Below the pieces are notes generated by a model. That model did not search any database. It worked only from the letters and a program-made list of their open reading frames with translations, and was not told the origin of the DNA. Below are positions 54,674-63,233 of a DNA stretch of 64,000 nucleotides, piece by piece. Location: NCBI RefSeq assembly GCF_016406305.1, contig NZ_CP066369.1, forward strand, positions 638,501-702,500. Direction: 5' to 3'. Position 1 is the stretch's first letter; the number at the start of each line of letters is the position of its first letter. Made by a program: the position numbers and the translations under genes. Origin of the DNA: Shewanella putrefaciens. Lineage in GTDB: Bacteria; Pseudomonadota; Gammaproteobacteria; Enterobacterales; Shewanellaceae.

Positions 54674-57600
54674 TTAACTTCGAATAATGCCGACCTGATC
54701 GCGATTCTGGCCATTTTTGATATGGATTTCCATTTGCGGATAGGCGAGTTCTAAATTGTTTTCTTTGAGCTTTTTAGTGATGCGTTTATGAAGATCATGG
54801 CGCAGTGGCCAGCGAGCCGACATATCTTTGGCGTAGGCGCGCACCTCGTAATCTTGGGTGTGCTTACCAAAACCTGCAAACCAAACCTCAGGCTCTGGAT
54901 TTGGCAGCGCATCTTCACATTCCTGCACCGCTTGATAGAGGGTCGCCTCGACTTTTGCGGGATCCGAGTCCCTTGCAACCGCGACATACACTATCACTCG
55001 AGTAATAGGATCGGATAGCGACCAGTTGATCAGCTGTTCGGTGATAAAGGCTTTATTGGGAATAATAATTTCCTTTCTATCCCAGTCGATAATCGTCGTA
55101 GCGCGGATCTGAATTTTACTCACAGTGCCGGTGAGATCGCGGATAGTGACCGTATCGCCAATGCGCACGGGTTTTTCAAACAGAATAATCAGACCCGAGA
55201 TAAAGTTGGCAAAAATCTCCTGCAAACCAAAACCTAGACCGAGTGATAATGCGGCAATTAACCACTGCAGTTTGGACCATTCCATCCCAAGGTTTGAAAA
55301 GCCAATCAATAGGCCTAAAAAGACCACTAAATAGCGGCTGACCGTGGTAATCGCAAATCCGGTGCCGGGCGTAAGGTCGAGCCGTTGGAGGATCATCAGC
55401 TCTAATAATCCGGGAAGATTGGTCGCTATCATCAATGAAAACCCTACAATGATTAATCCAAACATCAGGGATTTCATGGTGATAGGTAACTGTTGTTCTA
55501 AACCATTAATGCTAGTGTTAGTGGTCCACAGGGTGATGCCATCGAGGAAGGAAAACAGTGCCGTGTGGGTTTGAGTCCAGAGGCCAATCAAGCTGGCTAA
55601 AAATGCGAGCAGCAACAGTGAGCGGACTAAGCCTAGGGACTGGCTCGAAATAGTTTCGAGGTCGACAACGGGTTCCTCGTAGGTGTCTAGGCCATCATTG
55701 GATGGATGGTGTGTTTCCCCTTTTTCCCGTTGGGCTAGTCGTTCGGCACGTTTGGCCTTAGCACGGTCGAAGGCGATACGCCGGCGTTCGATCAACATCC
55801 AACGTTTAATGAGTTGATATAGCAGTAAAAAGCCTAGGCCTAATATTAACGACAGTTGCAGCTGTAGCAGCATCTGGAAGGCGGTAAAGTAGTAGCCTCT
55901 GAAGGCAAGTCCAGCACTCAGTAGCGGCACCGAAATCAATAGGGCCCAGAGCATTTTTTGCAGCAGCTTCTTATTCTTACCGTCTTTTTGACTATCGATA
56001 TTTTGACGGCTCAGGATGAGAATGTCCTTGTAGAGCAAGAACAACATAATACAAAAGAGGATAAATGCGCCTCGGCCTATGCTGTTACGCACTAAAGAGG
56101 CGTCTAATACTTCGGTAAACCCCATTAATCCCAATAGGGGGCTCACGACTAACACAAAGTGCTTCAGCCGAAATTGGCCCGCTTGGATAAGTTTTGAGGG
56201 GCGCTTAAAGTGTCCAACCAAAACGCCCTTATTGAGGGCCAAGATAAAAATCAAACGATACAATAAATACACTAGGCCAATGGCCAAAATCCCCATCCCC
56301 ACGGCCTGCACGAAGTTGCGGTCGGATTGGTAGAAAATCCACCCGGCAATGACCACAGGCAGAGGTTTGATTAAGGCATAACCAATGCTGCAAATAAGTG
56401 CTTTTAGGGTGTAAATAAACTTATCTTGGGTCACGTTACCCACATAGGTAGCGTAATGGGTGAGTAGCCGATTAAATTTAGGTGTCACGAGATCTTGGAT
56501 AACGAGACACAGCACCAGCAGAATGATCCACCATGACCAATAGTCGTTTTGCTCTTGCCAGGCTTCATTGAGTTGTTCCCACTGCGCTTGTTGCACTAAC
56601 CATAGGGTGCTGCGCTGGACATCTGTCAGCCATAATTTATTGATACTGGCCGCATTAGGCACCCAGAATAAATGTTCGTTAAGGGTATTTTTAAGTGTGA
56701 GGTTTTGCTGGCTAAGCTGTTGATAATTTACCTTAAGTTTGCCAAGTTCACTCAGGTATTGATCATAACCTTGCATTAACTGTGTGAGCAGCACTTGCTG
56801 GGAGTTAAGCAGCTTAATTTGTGCATCAGTGTAGTGGCTTGGCTGCTCTAATTCCTGTTCATTAAGCGCTTGCTGTTGCTCAAGGTGATATCTGTCTAAG
56901 CGCGCATCGGCGATAAGCGTTTGCAGTTTTTCGTGGTTGGGTGGCTTAGGCAGTGATTGCAGCATTTGCAAGAAGCGTTCACCGAAGGCGGAATTCATTT
57001 TTACCCAAGTAATTTGTTCTTGAATATTCGCCAGTTGCTTAGCTTGGGATTGATATTGGATCTCGGCTTGTTCCTGCTGCTCAATCACATTGTTGATTTG
57101 CAAGGTTAAGGTTTGCAGTTTTTGGCCATAGATCTGGTTGGTATCGATAATATTGCGCGTCACAGGATCGACGGCTTTATCCGTCGCAACCAGATTTTTG
57201 GCTAAGGTTGCATCGGTTTGCTGTTGGCGCTGTTTATTCATGGCCTTGTTGATGGCTTCAATCAAGGCTTCCTGTTGGATCAACTGCTGCCGTACTAACT
57301 GCAATTGTAATTGGGTCAGTTCGATACGCTTTTGGCTGCTGGCGAGTTCCGCTTCATTGGTCGTTAGGGTCTGTTCTAGGAAGATCCGCTGGGTTTGCTG
57401 CAATTCCCCCGTTGGGGTATCTAAGGGCGCAAGCTCAGACTTCTTGCTTTGCAGCACATTCTGCCTTGCCGTGGCAATTACAGAGGGTAAAAGATTATGG
57501 CGCTGCAATAACTCATTGACTTGATTGCCTAAGGTAGACTCACTTTCCTTTAATTCCGACAAGCGTAAATAGGCCATCGATGCCTGTTGGCTGAGATCTG

Positions 57601-57877
57601 TGCCTTTTTTCAGTTTAAGTTGTACTGCTGCTTCTTTGAGATCTTGATTAATGGTCTTTTTATTTTTTTCAAAATCCAGTTGAGCCTGCTGGAAACTTGC
57701 CGCCTCCGCCGCCAGTCTATCGATGTTGTTTTTTAGCTCAGCAATTTGTTCATCAATGCTAATGGCTTGTTGCTGATTTTGGTTGTTTAAACCAAGACGT
57801 TTATCCAACTGCAAGGGCGAATTGGCTAAGGAGTGGAAAGAGAAAAAAGCAATAACGAACAATAAAATACGTAGCAT
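54674..57877 (-). CDS. mscM: MscM-like large mechanosensitive channel
   Basis: A 1067-residue inner-membrane protein with a signal peptide (MLRILLFVIAFFSFHSLA), a large coiled-coil-rich periplasmic region (to about 480), ten or so membrane helices and a C-terminal MscS core with LQWLIAALSLGLGFGLQEIFANFISGLIIL and FEKPVRIGDTVTIRDLTG. Its size suggests MscM or MscK; the order with psd, rsgA and orn is the same as for E. coli mscM (yjeP). The ATG at 57877 is chosen over a TTG at 57892. Confidence 0.87.
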   Translation of the reverse strand: MLRILLFVIAFFSFHSLANSPLQLDKRLGLNNQNQQQAISIDEQIAELKNNIDRLAAEAASFQQAQLDFEKNKKTINQDLKEAAVQLKLKKGTDLSQQASMAYLRLSELKESESTLGNQVNELLQRHNLLPSVIATARQNVLQSKKSELAPLDTPTGELQQTQRIFLEQTLTTNEAELASSQKRIELTQLQLQLVRQQLIQQEALIEAINKAMNKQRQQQTDATLAKNLVATDKAVDPVTRNIIDTNQIYGQKLQTLTLQINNVIEQQEQAEIQYQSQAKQLANIQEQITWVKMNSAFGERFLQMLQSLPKPPNHEKLQTLIADARLDRYHLEQQQALNEQELEQPSHYTDAQIKLLNSQQVLLTQLMQGYDQYLSELGKLKVNYQQLSQQNLTLKNTLNEHLFWVPNAASINKLWLTDVQRSTLWLVQQAQWEQLNEAWQEQNDYWSWWIILLVLCLVIQDLVTPKFNRLLTHYATYVGNVTQDKFIYTLKALICSIGYALIKPLPVVIAGWIFYQSDRNFVQAVGMGILAIGLVYLLYRLIFILALNKGVLVGHFKRPSKLIQAGQFRLKHFVLVVSPLLGLMGFTEVLDASLVRNSIGRGAFILFCIMLFLLYKDILILSRQNIDSQKDGKNKKLLQKMLWALLISVPLLSAGLAFRGYYFTAFQMLLQLQLSLILGLGFLLLYQLIKRWMLIERRRIAFDRAKAKRAERLAQREKGETHHPSNDGLDTYEEPVVDLETISSQSLGLVRSLLLLAFLASLIGLWTQTHTALFSFLDGITLWTTNTSINGLEQQLPITMKSLMFGLIIVGFSLMIATNLPGLLELMILQRLDLTPGTGFAITTVSRYLVVFLGLLIGFSNLGMEWSKLQWLIAALSLGLGFGLQEIFANFISGLIILFEKPVRIGDTVTIRDLTGTVSKIQIRATTIIDWDRKEIIIPNKAFITEQLINWSLSDPITRVIVYVAVARDSDPAKVEATLYQAVQECEDALPNPEPEVWFAGFGKHTQDYEVRAYAKDMSARWPLRHDLHKRITKKLKENNLELAYPQMEIHIKNGQNRDQVGIIRS

Positions 57878-57946
57878 ATCGACTAAAAACAACTCGGGGA
57901 AAATGGCGCACTCATCTTAGCCAACTTAGGCTGAGATTGGTATGTT

Positions 57947-58843
57947 TCAGTGCTTCTTTTTTTGCCGCTGTGATTGATGCGACTGGTGGGTTTCAAAAAT
58001 TGCCGTGGCAACGATTATCGTGCCGCCAATCAGGGTTGTGAGACTCAATTCTTCACCCAAAATCACCAGCGCCAGCATGGCACCATAAAAGGGTTGTAAA
58101 CAGGAGACGAGCCCGACGGTTTTTGCACTTAAGTGCCGCAGTGCCGAGGTAAACAATGCGTGGGGTGCCGCGGTAAATACCACACCAAGCAGGATAATTA
58201 ATCCCCAGACATCTAATGGAATACTGTTAAGGTCGGCCTCATGCCAAGGCAACAAAAAAACCACGGCTACTAAGGTCTGGTAAAACATCGCATGGGGGCC
58301 AGAGTATTGGGTAAAGTAGCGTTTTTGCAGCAAATTTCGGGCGGTAAATAACATGGCCGAGAGAATGCCGATAGCGATCCCTAGGGTGGTATCATTGCCA
58401 AGATTGGCCTCGGGGATCAATAAAATCACCCCGATGAGCACTAATACGCCGCTAGCAATATCCTGGGGTTTGATTTTATGCCCCGTTAGCAGAGGCTCGG
58501 CAATCACTGTCATCACAGGATAGGTAAAAAAGGCAATCATGCCTATGGCAACGGAGGAGAGCTGCATAGCGGCAAAATAGGTGACCCAATGCAGGCTCAC
58601 AATTACGCCTAAACCGATAGCAACCAGATAATCTTGTTTGCTCGCCAAGGTTAAGTGCTGACGGCGAAATTTTACCAATAGGCCTAAAACCACGGAGGCG
58701 ACGCAGCAGCGCAAGAGGGTGATATCGAGTGCACTTAAGGGTATGAGTTTTGAGAACAATGCTGTGCCGCCAAACATCAGCACAGCAAGATGTAACTCGA
58801 TTAATCCTGAGGATTTAGCAGCACTCACATTCGATGCACTCAA
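57947..58843 (-). CDS. DMT-family transporter (EamA)
   Basis: A 298-residue ten-helix membrane protein with two EamA repeats (HLAVLMFGGTALFSKLIPLS; GILSAMLFTARNLLQKRYF). Such permeases export amino acids or metabolites; the substrate is not visible. Its start lies seven bases past the psd stop, so the two are probably one operon. Confidence 0.88.
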   Translation of the reverse strand: MSASNVSAAKSSGLIELHLAVLMFGGTALFSKLIPLSALDITLLRCCVASVVLGLLVKFRRQHLTLASKQDYLVAIGLGVIVSLHWVTYFAAMQLSSVAIGMIAFFTYPVMTVIAEPLLTGHKIKPQDIASGVLVLIGVILLIPEANLGNDTTLGIAIGILSAMLFTARNLLQKRYFTQYSGPHAMFYQTLVAVVFLLPWHEADLNSIPLDVWGLIILLGVVFTAAPHALFTSALRHLSAKTVGLVSCLQPFYGAMLALVILGEELSLTTLIGGTIIVATAIFETHQSHQSQRQKKKH

Positions 58844-58849
58844 AAACGC

Positions 58850-59728
58850 TTAGTCCGCTGATTTTACACCGTTAAGATTGGCAAAGGCTTGGCCCATACG
58901 GGTTACCGCCTCGGCTTCAACCCCTTCGGCAAAGGTGTCAATCGCGTCTTTAGCAAATAGCATCACCACAGTACTGCCCAATTTAAAGCGGCCCATTTCA
59001 TCGCCCTTATCTAAGGTGATGGCATCTGGCCCCACAGTGGGGTATTCCCAAGTGAACACTTGCTTACCTGTAGGTGGTGTGATGGTGCCGGCCCAGACGG
59101 TTTCAATGCTGGCAACGATAGTCGCGCCAACTAACACCATAGCCAGGGGGCCTAGCTCGGTTTCAAAAATCGCCACCACACGTTCGTTACGGGCGAAAAG
59201 GCCGGGAACGTGTCTTGCGGTTAATGGATTGACCGAAAATAGCTCGCCGGGCACATAGGTCATCTTCGATAAAGTGCCTTTAATTGGCATATGGATACGG
59301 TGGTAATCCTTAGGCGCTAAGTAGATAGTCGCGAAATCACCGCCTTCGAAGCGCTTGGCATCTTCGGCTTGATCGCCCAATAAGGTGAGCGAAGAGTAGT
59401 GGTGGCCCTTAGCCTGGAAAATACGCCCATCTTTGATTGGCCCCAGTTGGCTAACCGCGCCGTCCACCGGATGCACCATAATTTGGGGATTTGGGTTGAT
59501 GGGGCGGATCCCTGGTTTTAAGGCTCGGGTAAAAAAGTCATTGAAGCTGGTGTAAGCCTCAGGTTCGCTCTGGGCCGCTTCGCTCATATCAATTTTATAT
59601 TGCTTGATAAACCACTTGATGGCGGCTGTGGTCAAGGCGCCAGCTTGCGCGGCGGCGAGCTTACCCACTAAACGTGATAATAGGTGTTTTGGCAGCATGT
59701 ACTGCAGGGCAATTTTGACTTTATCCAA
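58850..59728 (-). CDS. psd: Phosphatidylserine decarboxylase
   Basis: A 292-residue membrane-associated enzyme making phosphatidylethanolamine. The self-cleavage motif LGST is present with S252 as pyruvoyl precursor; [16 protein letters not shown] and [12 protein letters not shown] are also conserved. The start is TTG at 59728 with AAGGA seven bases upstream. Confidence 0.95.
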   Translation of the reverse strand: MDKVKIALQYMLPKHLLSRLVGKLAAAQAGALTTAAIKWFIKQYKIDMSEAAQSEPEAYTSFNDFFTRALKPGIRPINPNPQIMVHPVDGAVSQLGPIKDGRIFQAKGHHYSSLTLLGDQAEDAKRFEGGDFATIYLAPKDYHRIHMPIKGTLSKMTYVPGELFSVNPLTARHVPGLFARNERVVAIFETELGPLAMVLVGATIVASIETVWAGTITPPTGKQVFTWEYPTVGPDAITLDKGDEMGRFKLGSTVVMLFAKDAIDTFAEGVEAEAVTRMGQAFANLNGVKSAD

Positions 59729-59790
59729 TTTTAATTCCTTTTCTTACCGCTCAATCTGTGCTGAGACCGTTGTTATTCATCAATAAGTTG

Positions 59791-60855
59791 TTATTCATCC
59801 GCCGCGGCGCGGAAATGTCGCGCATGGCGTTGCTCATCTAGGCTGGCAATAATGCGGTGGTAATTGTTGAAGCGATCTTCACTAATTTTACCTTCATTAA
59901 CAGCGGCTTTTAATGCGCAACCTGGGTCATCACCGTGCTTGCAGTCGCGGAATTTACAGCCACCTAAAAAGTCACGGAATTCGATAAAGCACCAGCCTAC
60001 ACGCTGTGCGGGTAAGTGCCACAGGGCAAATTCACGTACGCCGGGGGAGTCAATCAAATCGCCGCCACTGGGCAAATGCAATAGCTTGGCCGTGGTCGTC
60101 GTGTGCTGACCTAAACCCGAGTTATCGGAAACATCACCCACTAAGAGATCCGCATCCGGCAATAGCGCATTGATGATAGAAGATTTACCTACACCAGACT
60201 GACCCGCAAATACGCTGACTTTATCCTTAAGTAAGCCCTTGATGGTATCGATACCTTCGCCTAACTTGCTGCTGACCTTATAAACCGGATAGCCAATATC
60301 TTTATAGCGCTGTAGCGCTTCATCTATTGCCAGGGCTTCATCTGGGTTGAGTAAGTCAATTTTATTCAAAACGATGATAGGCGGAATGTCGGTATCTTCG
60401 GCGGCGACTAGGTAGCGGTCGATAATTTGGGTGGTAAAGCTGGGTAATACCGAGGACACAATTAAAATCTGGTCGATATTCGAGGCGATAATCTTAACGC
60501 CATCGTATAAATCTGGGCGTGTTAGCGAAGAGCGTCTAGGGTGAACGGCTTCAACGATACCCGCGATACCGCTGTTGGCTTGGCTCTCAATGGCTAAACG
60601 CACAACGACCTTGTCGCCAGTGACTAAACTATTAATGGTTCGGCGAATATTGCAACGTACTATCTGGCCGTCTTCGGTTTCGATATCGGCATGTTGGCCA
60701 AAACGGGAAATCACAGTGCCGCTCTGTTCGGCTCCGAGTGAACTATCCTGTAACTCTGGCGTGTTTTTTTCGCCGTTGTCACGATTGAGTCGTTTCTCGT
60801 GATTGGCACGCATACGGCGTAATTGACCTTGGCTTAGGGGTTTCTTTTTACTCAC
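59791..60855 (-). CDS. rsgA: Ribosome small subunit-dependent GTPase A
   Basis: A 354-residue circularly permuted GTPase that acts in 30S maturation. N-terminal OB domain; G4 NKIDL; G1 [10 protein letters not shown]3 DSPGV; C-terminal zinc site C-K-F-R-D-C-K-H...C. The basic N-terminus ([16 protein letters not shown]) is typical. GTG start at 60855. Confidence 0.95.
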   Translation of the reverse strand: MSKKKPLSQGQLRRMRANHEKRLNRDNGEKNTPELQDSSLGAEQSGTVISRFGQHADIETEDGQIVRCNIRRTINSLVTGDKVVVRLAIESQANSGIAGIVEAVHPRRSSLTRPDLYDGVKIIASNIDQILIVSSVLPSFTTQIIDRYLVAAEDTDIPPIIVLNKIDLLNPDEALAIDEALQRYKDIGYPVYKVSSKLGEGIDTIKGLLKDKVSVFAGQSGVGKSSIINALLPDADLLVGDVSDNSGLGQHTTTTAKLLHLPSGGDLIDSPGVREFALWHLPAQRVGWCFIEFRDFLGGCKFRDCKHGDDPGCALKAAVNEGKISEDRFNNYHRIIASLDEQRHARHFRAAADE

Positions 60856-60967
60856 TGATTCTTCTTCGTCAATTAGGTGATTTTTTGTGTTGGAAAAAAG
60901 CAGTATGATACACGCTCTTGAATAAAAATGCCTGAATTTAGGCTAACTGACACAATAAGGCAGATTT

Positions 60968-61513
60968 ATGGCGGCAGATGCAAATAATCTCATTTGGATT
61001 GACCTAGAGATGACGGGACTAGAGCCCGATGTAGACAGGATCATTGAAATTGCCACATTAGTAACGGACCAAGAACTCAATATTATCGGTCAAGGCCCTG
61101 TGATCGCCATTCATCAGTCGGATGACGTACTGGCGGCCATGGATGATTGGAATCAAAAACACCATGGCGAATCTGGGCTGATTGACCGTGTGCGTGCAAG
61201 CCAAGATAACGAAGCACAAGCCATTGCTAAGACGATTGCTTTTTTAGAGCAATATGTGCCTAAAGGCGCTTCCCCTATGTGTGGCAACAGTGTTGGCCAA
61301 GATAGGCGCTTCTTAAATCGTTATATGCGTGAATTGGAGGATTACTTCCATTATCGCAACCTTGATGTCAGTACGATAAAAGAGCTAGTGAGACGCTGGA
61401 GCCCTGAGACTATGGCGGGTTTTAAGAAGCAAGGAACCCACCAAGCACTGCAGGACATTCAAGAATCGATCGCTGAATTACAATATTATCGCAGCAAAGT
61501 ATTTAAAATTTGA
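60968..61513 (+). CDS. orn: Oligoribonuclease
   Basis: A 181-residue DEDDh 3'-5' exonuclease that degrades 2-5-nt RNAs and pGpG, the product of c-di-GMP hydrolysis. Motifs: [21 protein letters not shown] and HQALQDI. AAGG seven bases upstream of ATG. In this window it is relevant to the several EAL-domain proteins whose pGpG it removes. Confidence 0.96.
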   Translation: MAADANNLIWIDLEMTGLEPDVDRIIEIATLVTDQELNIIGQGPVIAIHQSDDVLAAMDDWNQKHHGESGLIDRVRASQDNEAQAIAKTIAFLEQYVPKGASPMCGNSVGQDRRFLNRYMRELEDYFHYRNLDVSTIKELVRRWSPETMAGFKKQGTHQALQDIQESIAELQYYRSKVFKI

Positions 61514-61543
61514 CCGATCAGCAGATAAATCTGCAAGAAGGGG

Positions 61544-61571
61544 TTGCAGCCGCATGAATTTTTCATATAAT
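61544..61571 (+). promoter_or_regulatory. Probable sigma-70 promoter of the tRNA-Gly array
   Basis: TTGCAG (61544-61549) and TATAAT (61566-61571) are 16 bases apart. The following GCGGCCTC is GC-rich, as in stringently controlled stable-RNA promoters. It starts about 140 bases before the first intact tRNA. Confidence 0.6.
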
Positions 61572-61622
61572 GCGGCCTCAACTTTTTGATGCGGACATGA
61601 AGCGCCGAACATATAAGTGATT

Positions 61623-61661
61623 GCGACATTAGCTCAGTTGGCAAGGGTTGAAAGACGATAC
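61623..61661 (+). pseudogene. Degenerate tRNA-Gly 5' fragment in the array leader
   Basis: The first 19 bases are identical to the intact tRNA-Gly 5' half (GCGACATTAGCTCAGTTGG); then 14 bases intrude before CGATACC. No T arm or 3' end of a tRNA follows, only unrelated sequence to the first intact gene at 61710. Confidence 0.6.
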
Positions 61662-61709
61662 CTTTGTTAATGTTGAAGGTTGAAGGCAAATGTAGCAGCG
61701 ATACAAAAG

Positions 61710-61785
61710 GCGACATTAGCTCAGTTGGTAGAGCGATACCTTGCCAAGGTATAGGTCATCGGTTCGAACCCGATATGTCGCTCCA
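61710..61785 (+). tRNA. tRNA-Gly(GCC)
   Basis: A complete 76-base tRNA with encoded CCA: acceptor GCGACAT/ATGTCGC, D arm AGCTC...GAGC, anticodon stem ATACC/GGTAT with loop TTGCCAA (anticodon GCC) and T arm ATCGG/CCGAT with TTCGAAC. First of three identical copies. Confidence 0.97.
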
Positions 61786-61829
61786 AATACAATTTTAGTG
61801 ATTTACCAAGTCATTAAATACAAAATTAT

Positions 61830-61905
61830 GCGACATTAGCTCAGTTGGTAGAGCGATACCTTGCCAAGGTATAGGTCATCGGTTCGAACCCGATATGTCG
61901 CTCCA
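61830..61905 (+). tRNA. tRNA-Gly(GCC)
   Basis: Second identical copy, anticodon GCC, CCA encoded. A 44-base AT-rich spacer separates it from the first copy. Confidence 0.97.
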
Positions 61906-61911
61906 AATTAT

Positions 61912-61987
61912 GCGACATTAGCTCAGTTGGTAGAGCGATACCTTGCCAAGGTATAGGTCATCGGTTCGAACCCGATATGTCGCTCCA
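61912..61987 (+). tRNA. tRNA-Gly(GCC)
   Basis: Third identical copy, anticodon GCC, CCA encoded. Only six bases (AATTAT) separate it from the second copy. Confidence 0.97.
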
Positions 61988-62010
61988 AATTCCAATCTTT
62001 AAATGTCAAT

Positions 62011-62111
62011 CCAACATTAGCTCAGTTGCGCTCTTAATATGGCGATACCTTTTTTTTCCAAGGTATAGGTCATCGGTTAGAACCGCTCTTGATTAAAATC
62101 ACGTCGCTCCA
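62011..62111 (+). pseudogene. Expanded degenerate tRNA-Gly copy 1
   Basis: 101 bases aligning to tRNA-Gly from CCAACATTAGCTCAGTTG to GTCGCTCCA, with extra bases in the D loop, an anticodon loop enlarged to a T-rich 12 bases (no GCC) and an insert containing TGATTAAAATCA in the T arm. Most pairing outside the inserts is kept. Confidence 0.75.
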
Positions 62112-62143
62112 ATTTCAAACTATTCTAGCCTTTAACTGTAAAT

Positions 62144-62255
62144 GCGACATTAGCTCAGTTGAGTTCTTAGTGTGGCGATACCTTTGTGATTGTTAAATTA
62201 GTCAAGGTATAGGTCATCGGTTCGAACCGCTTTTGATTAAAATCACGTCGCTCTA
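62144..62255 (+). pseudogene. Expanded degenerate tRNA-Gly copy 2
   Basis: 112 bases with the same three expanded points: D loop, anticodon loop (TTTGTGATTG... before CAAGG, 23 bases) and T arm (again TGATTAAAATCA). The 5' acceptor strand is intact (GCGACAT); the 3' end reads CTCTA rather than CTCCA. Confidence 0.75.
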
Positions 62256-62288
62256 AATTTCAAACTATTCCATCCTTTAGCTGTAAAT

Positions 62289-62306
62289 GCGACATTAGCT
62301 CAGTTG
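62289..62306 (+). pseudogene. Degenerate tRNA-Gly 5' fragment
   Basis: Eighteen bases identical to the tRNA-Gly 5' end (GCGACATTAGCTCAGTTG), then unrelated sequence. The spacer before it repeats the spacer before copy 2 (CTTTA/GCTGTAAAT). Confidence 0.6.
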
Positions 62307-62519
62307 CTGTTTTCGGCTATGTTTTTCATTTTGTGATAATTAAAACAGCTAGGCTAATGCGTGATCTGCGCCTTGTTTCTTCAAGAATGCCTAAATTAGA
62401 TGGCGTTGCGAAAGTTAAATTATGACCTTGTTCAAATATTCTTAGCACTTTTACTCACATAATGAACACAGACAAAGTTAATAGCGCCAAGTTGTTGGCC
62501 TGACAGTGGAGTGCATTAT

Positions 62520-62975
62520 ATGCGTATTCAACAATTGCGTGATCTACTCGAGTATGTGGCAAATTGTCGCTTAGATATGGCGCAACTCTATGGCCGGCTC
62601 ATGAATCAAGCCGATTCGGCTCGAGTGAAAATGATGTTGGAATATTTTGAGTCCCATCAAAAAAAGGTGGCGGAGAACCTGCGTGATTATATGGACGATG
62701 CTCCTCACCGCATCCTAGATACTTGGTATAAAGACTTTGTATTTGAAGACTTTACCAAGCGCTGCCAAGACACAATGTTGCCCGCAAATATGAATGAAGA
62801 AGATGTGCTTAATTTGCATCTCGACTTGGAAAATCGCCTCATTGGCCTATTGGAGAAAACCGTTAATTCGACTACGGCAGAGGATGCCCGTAGCGCATTG
62901 GCCGACTTAATCCGGGTGGAGAAAACGCAGCAACAACGCTTAGTCCATAGCACAATTCGGATGGATGATATCTAG
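62520..62975 (+). CDS. Helical protein upstream of nnr, function unknown
   Basis: A 151-residue, all-helical acidic protein (MRIQQLRDLLEYVANCRLD...; LHLDLENRLIGLLE). Its pattern resembles ferritin-like/DUF2383-type four-helix bundles, but no metal-site ExxH repeats are clear. Start 62520 has GGAG eight bases upstream. It sits where E. coli has queG; it is not a QueG. Confidence 0.65.
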   Translation: MRIQQLRDLLEYVANCRLDMAQLYGRLMNQADSARVKMMLEYFESHQKKVAENLRDYMDDAPHRILDTWYKDFVFEDFTKRCQDTMLPANMNEEDVLNLHLDLENRLIGLLEKTVNSTTAEDARSALADLIRVEKTQQQRLVHSTIRMDDI

Positions 62976-62995
62976 CTCAAACTGCCATTCCCTAT

Positions 62996-63024
62996 AACAA
63001 AGCCAGCTGATTGCTGGTTTTGTT
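62996..63024 (+). terminator. Rho-independent terminator after the helical protein gene
   Basis: A 12-bp stem AACAAAGCCAGC / GCTGGTTTTGTT (one G-T pair), loop TGATT, then GTTTCT. About 20 bases past the stop codon. Confidence 0.8.
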
Positions 63025-63233
63025 GTTTCTATCGCGGCTTTTTTATTGCCATCCCGTGGATATTTTCGCTCAGCAACTGATTTACGTCATAATTTGGCGG
63101 AGCGGTTTTTGCTACTTTCTTGATCTAATGAACGGTGTTTAATCCTTTATCAGTAAGACGATTGAATCAATGCGTTCAATGGGTTGAGTGATGAAGCGAG
63201 ATATTTATTCTTTGGTGGCGCAGGAGCTTATCT

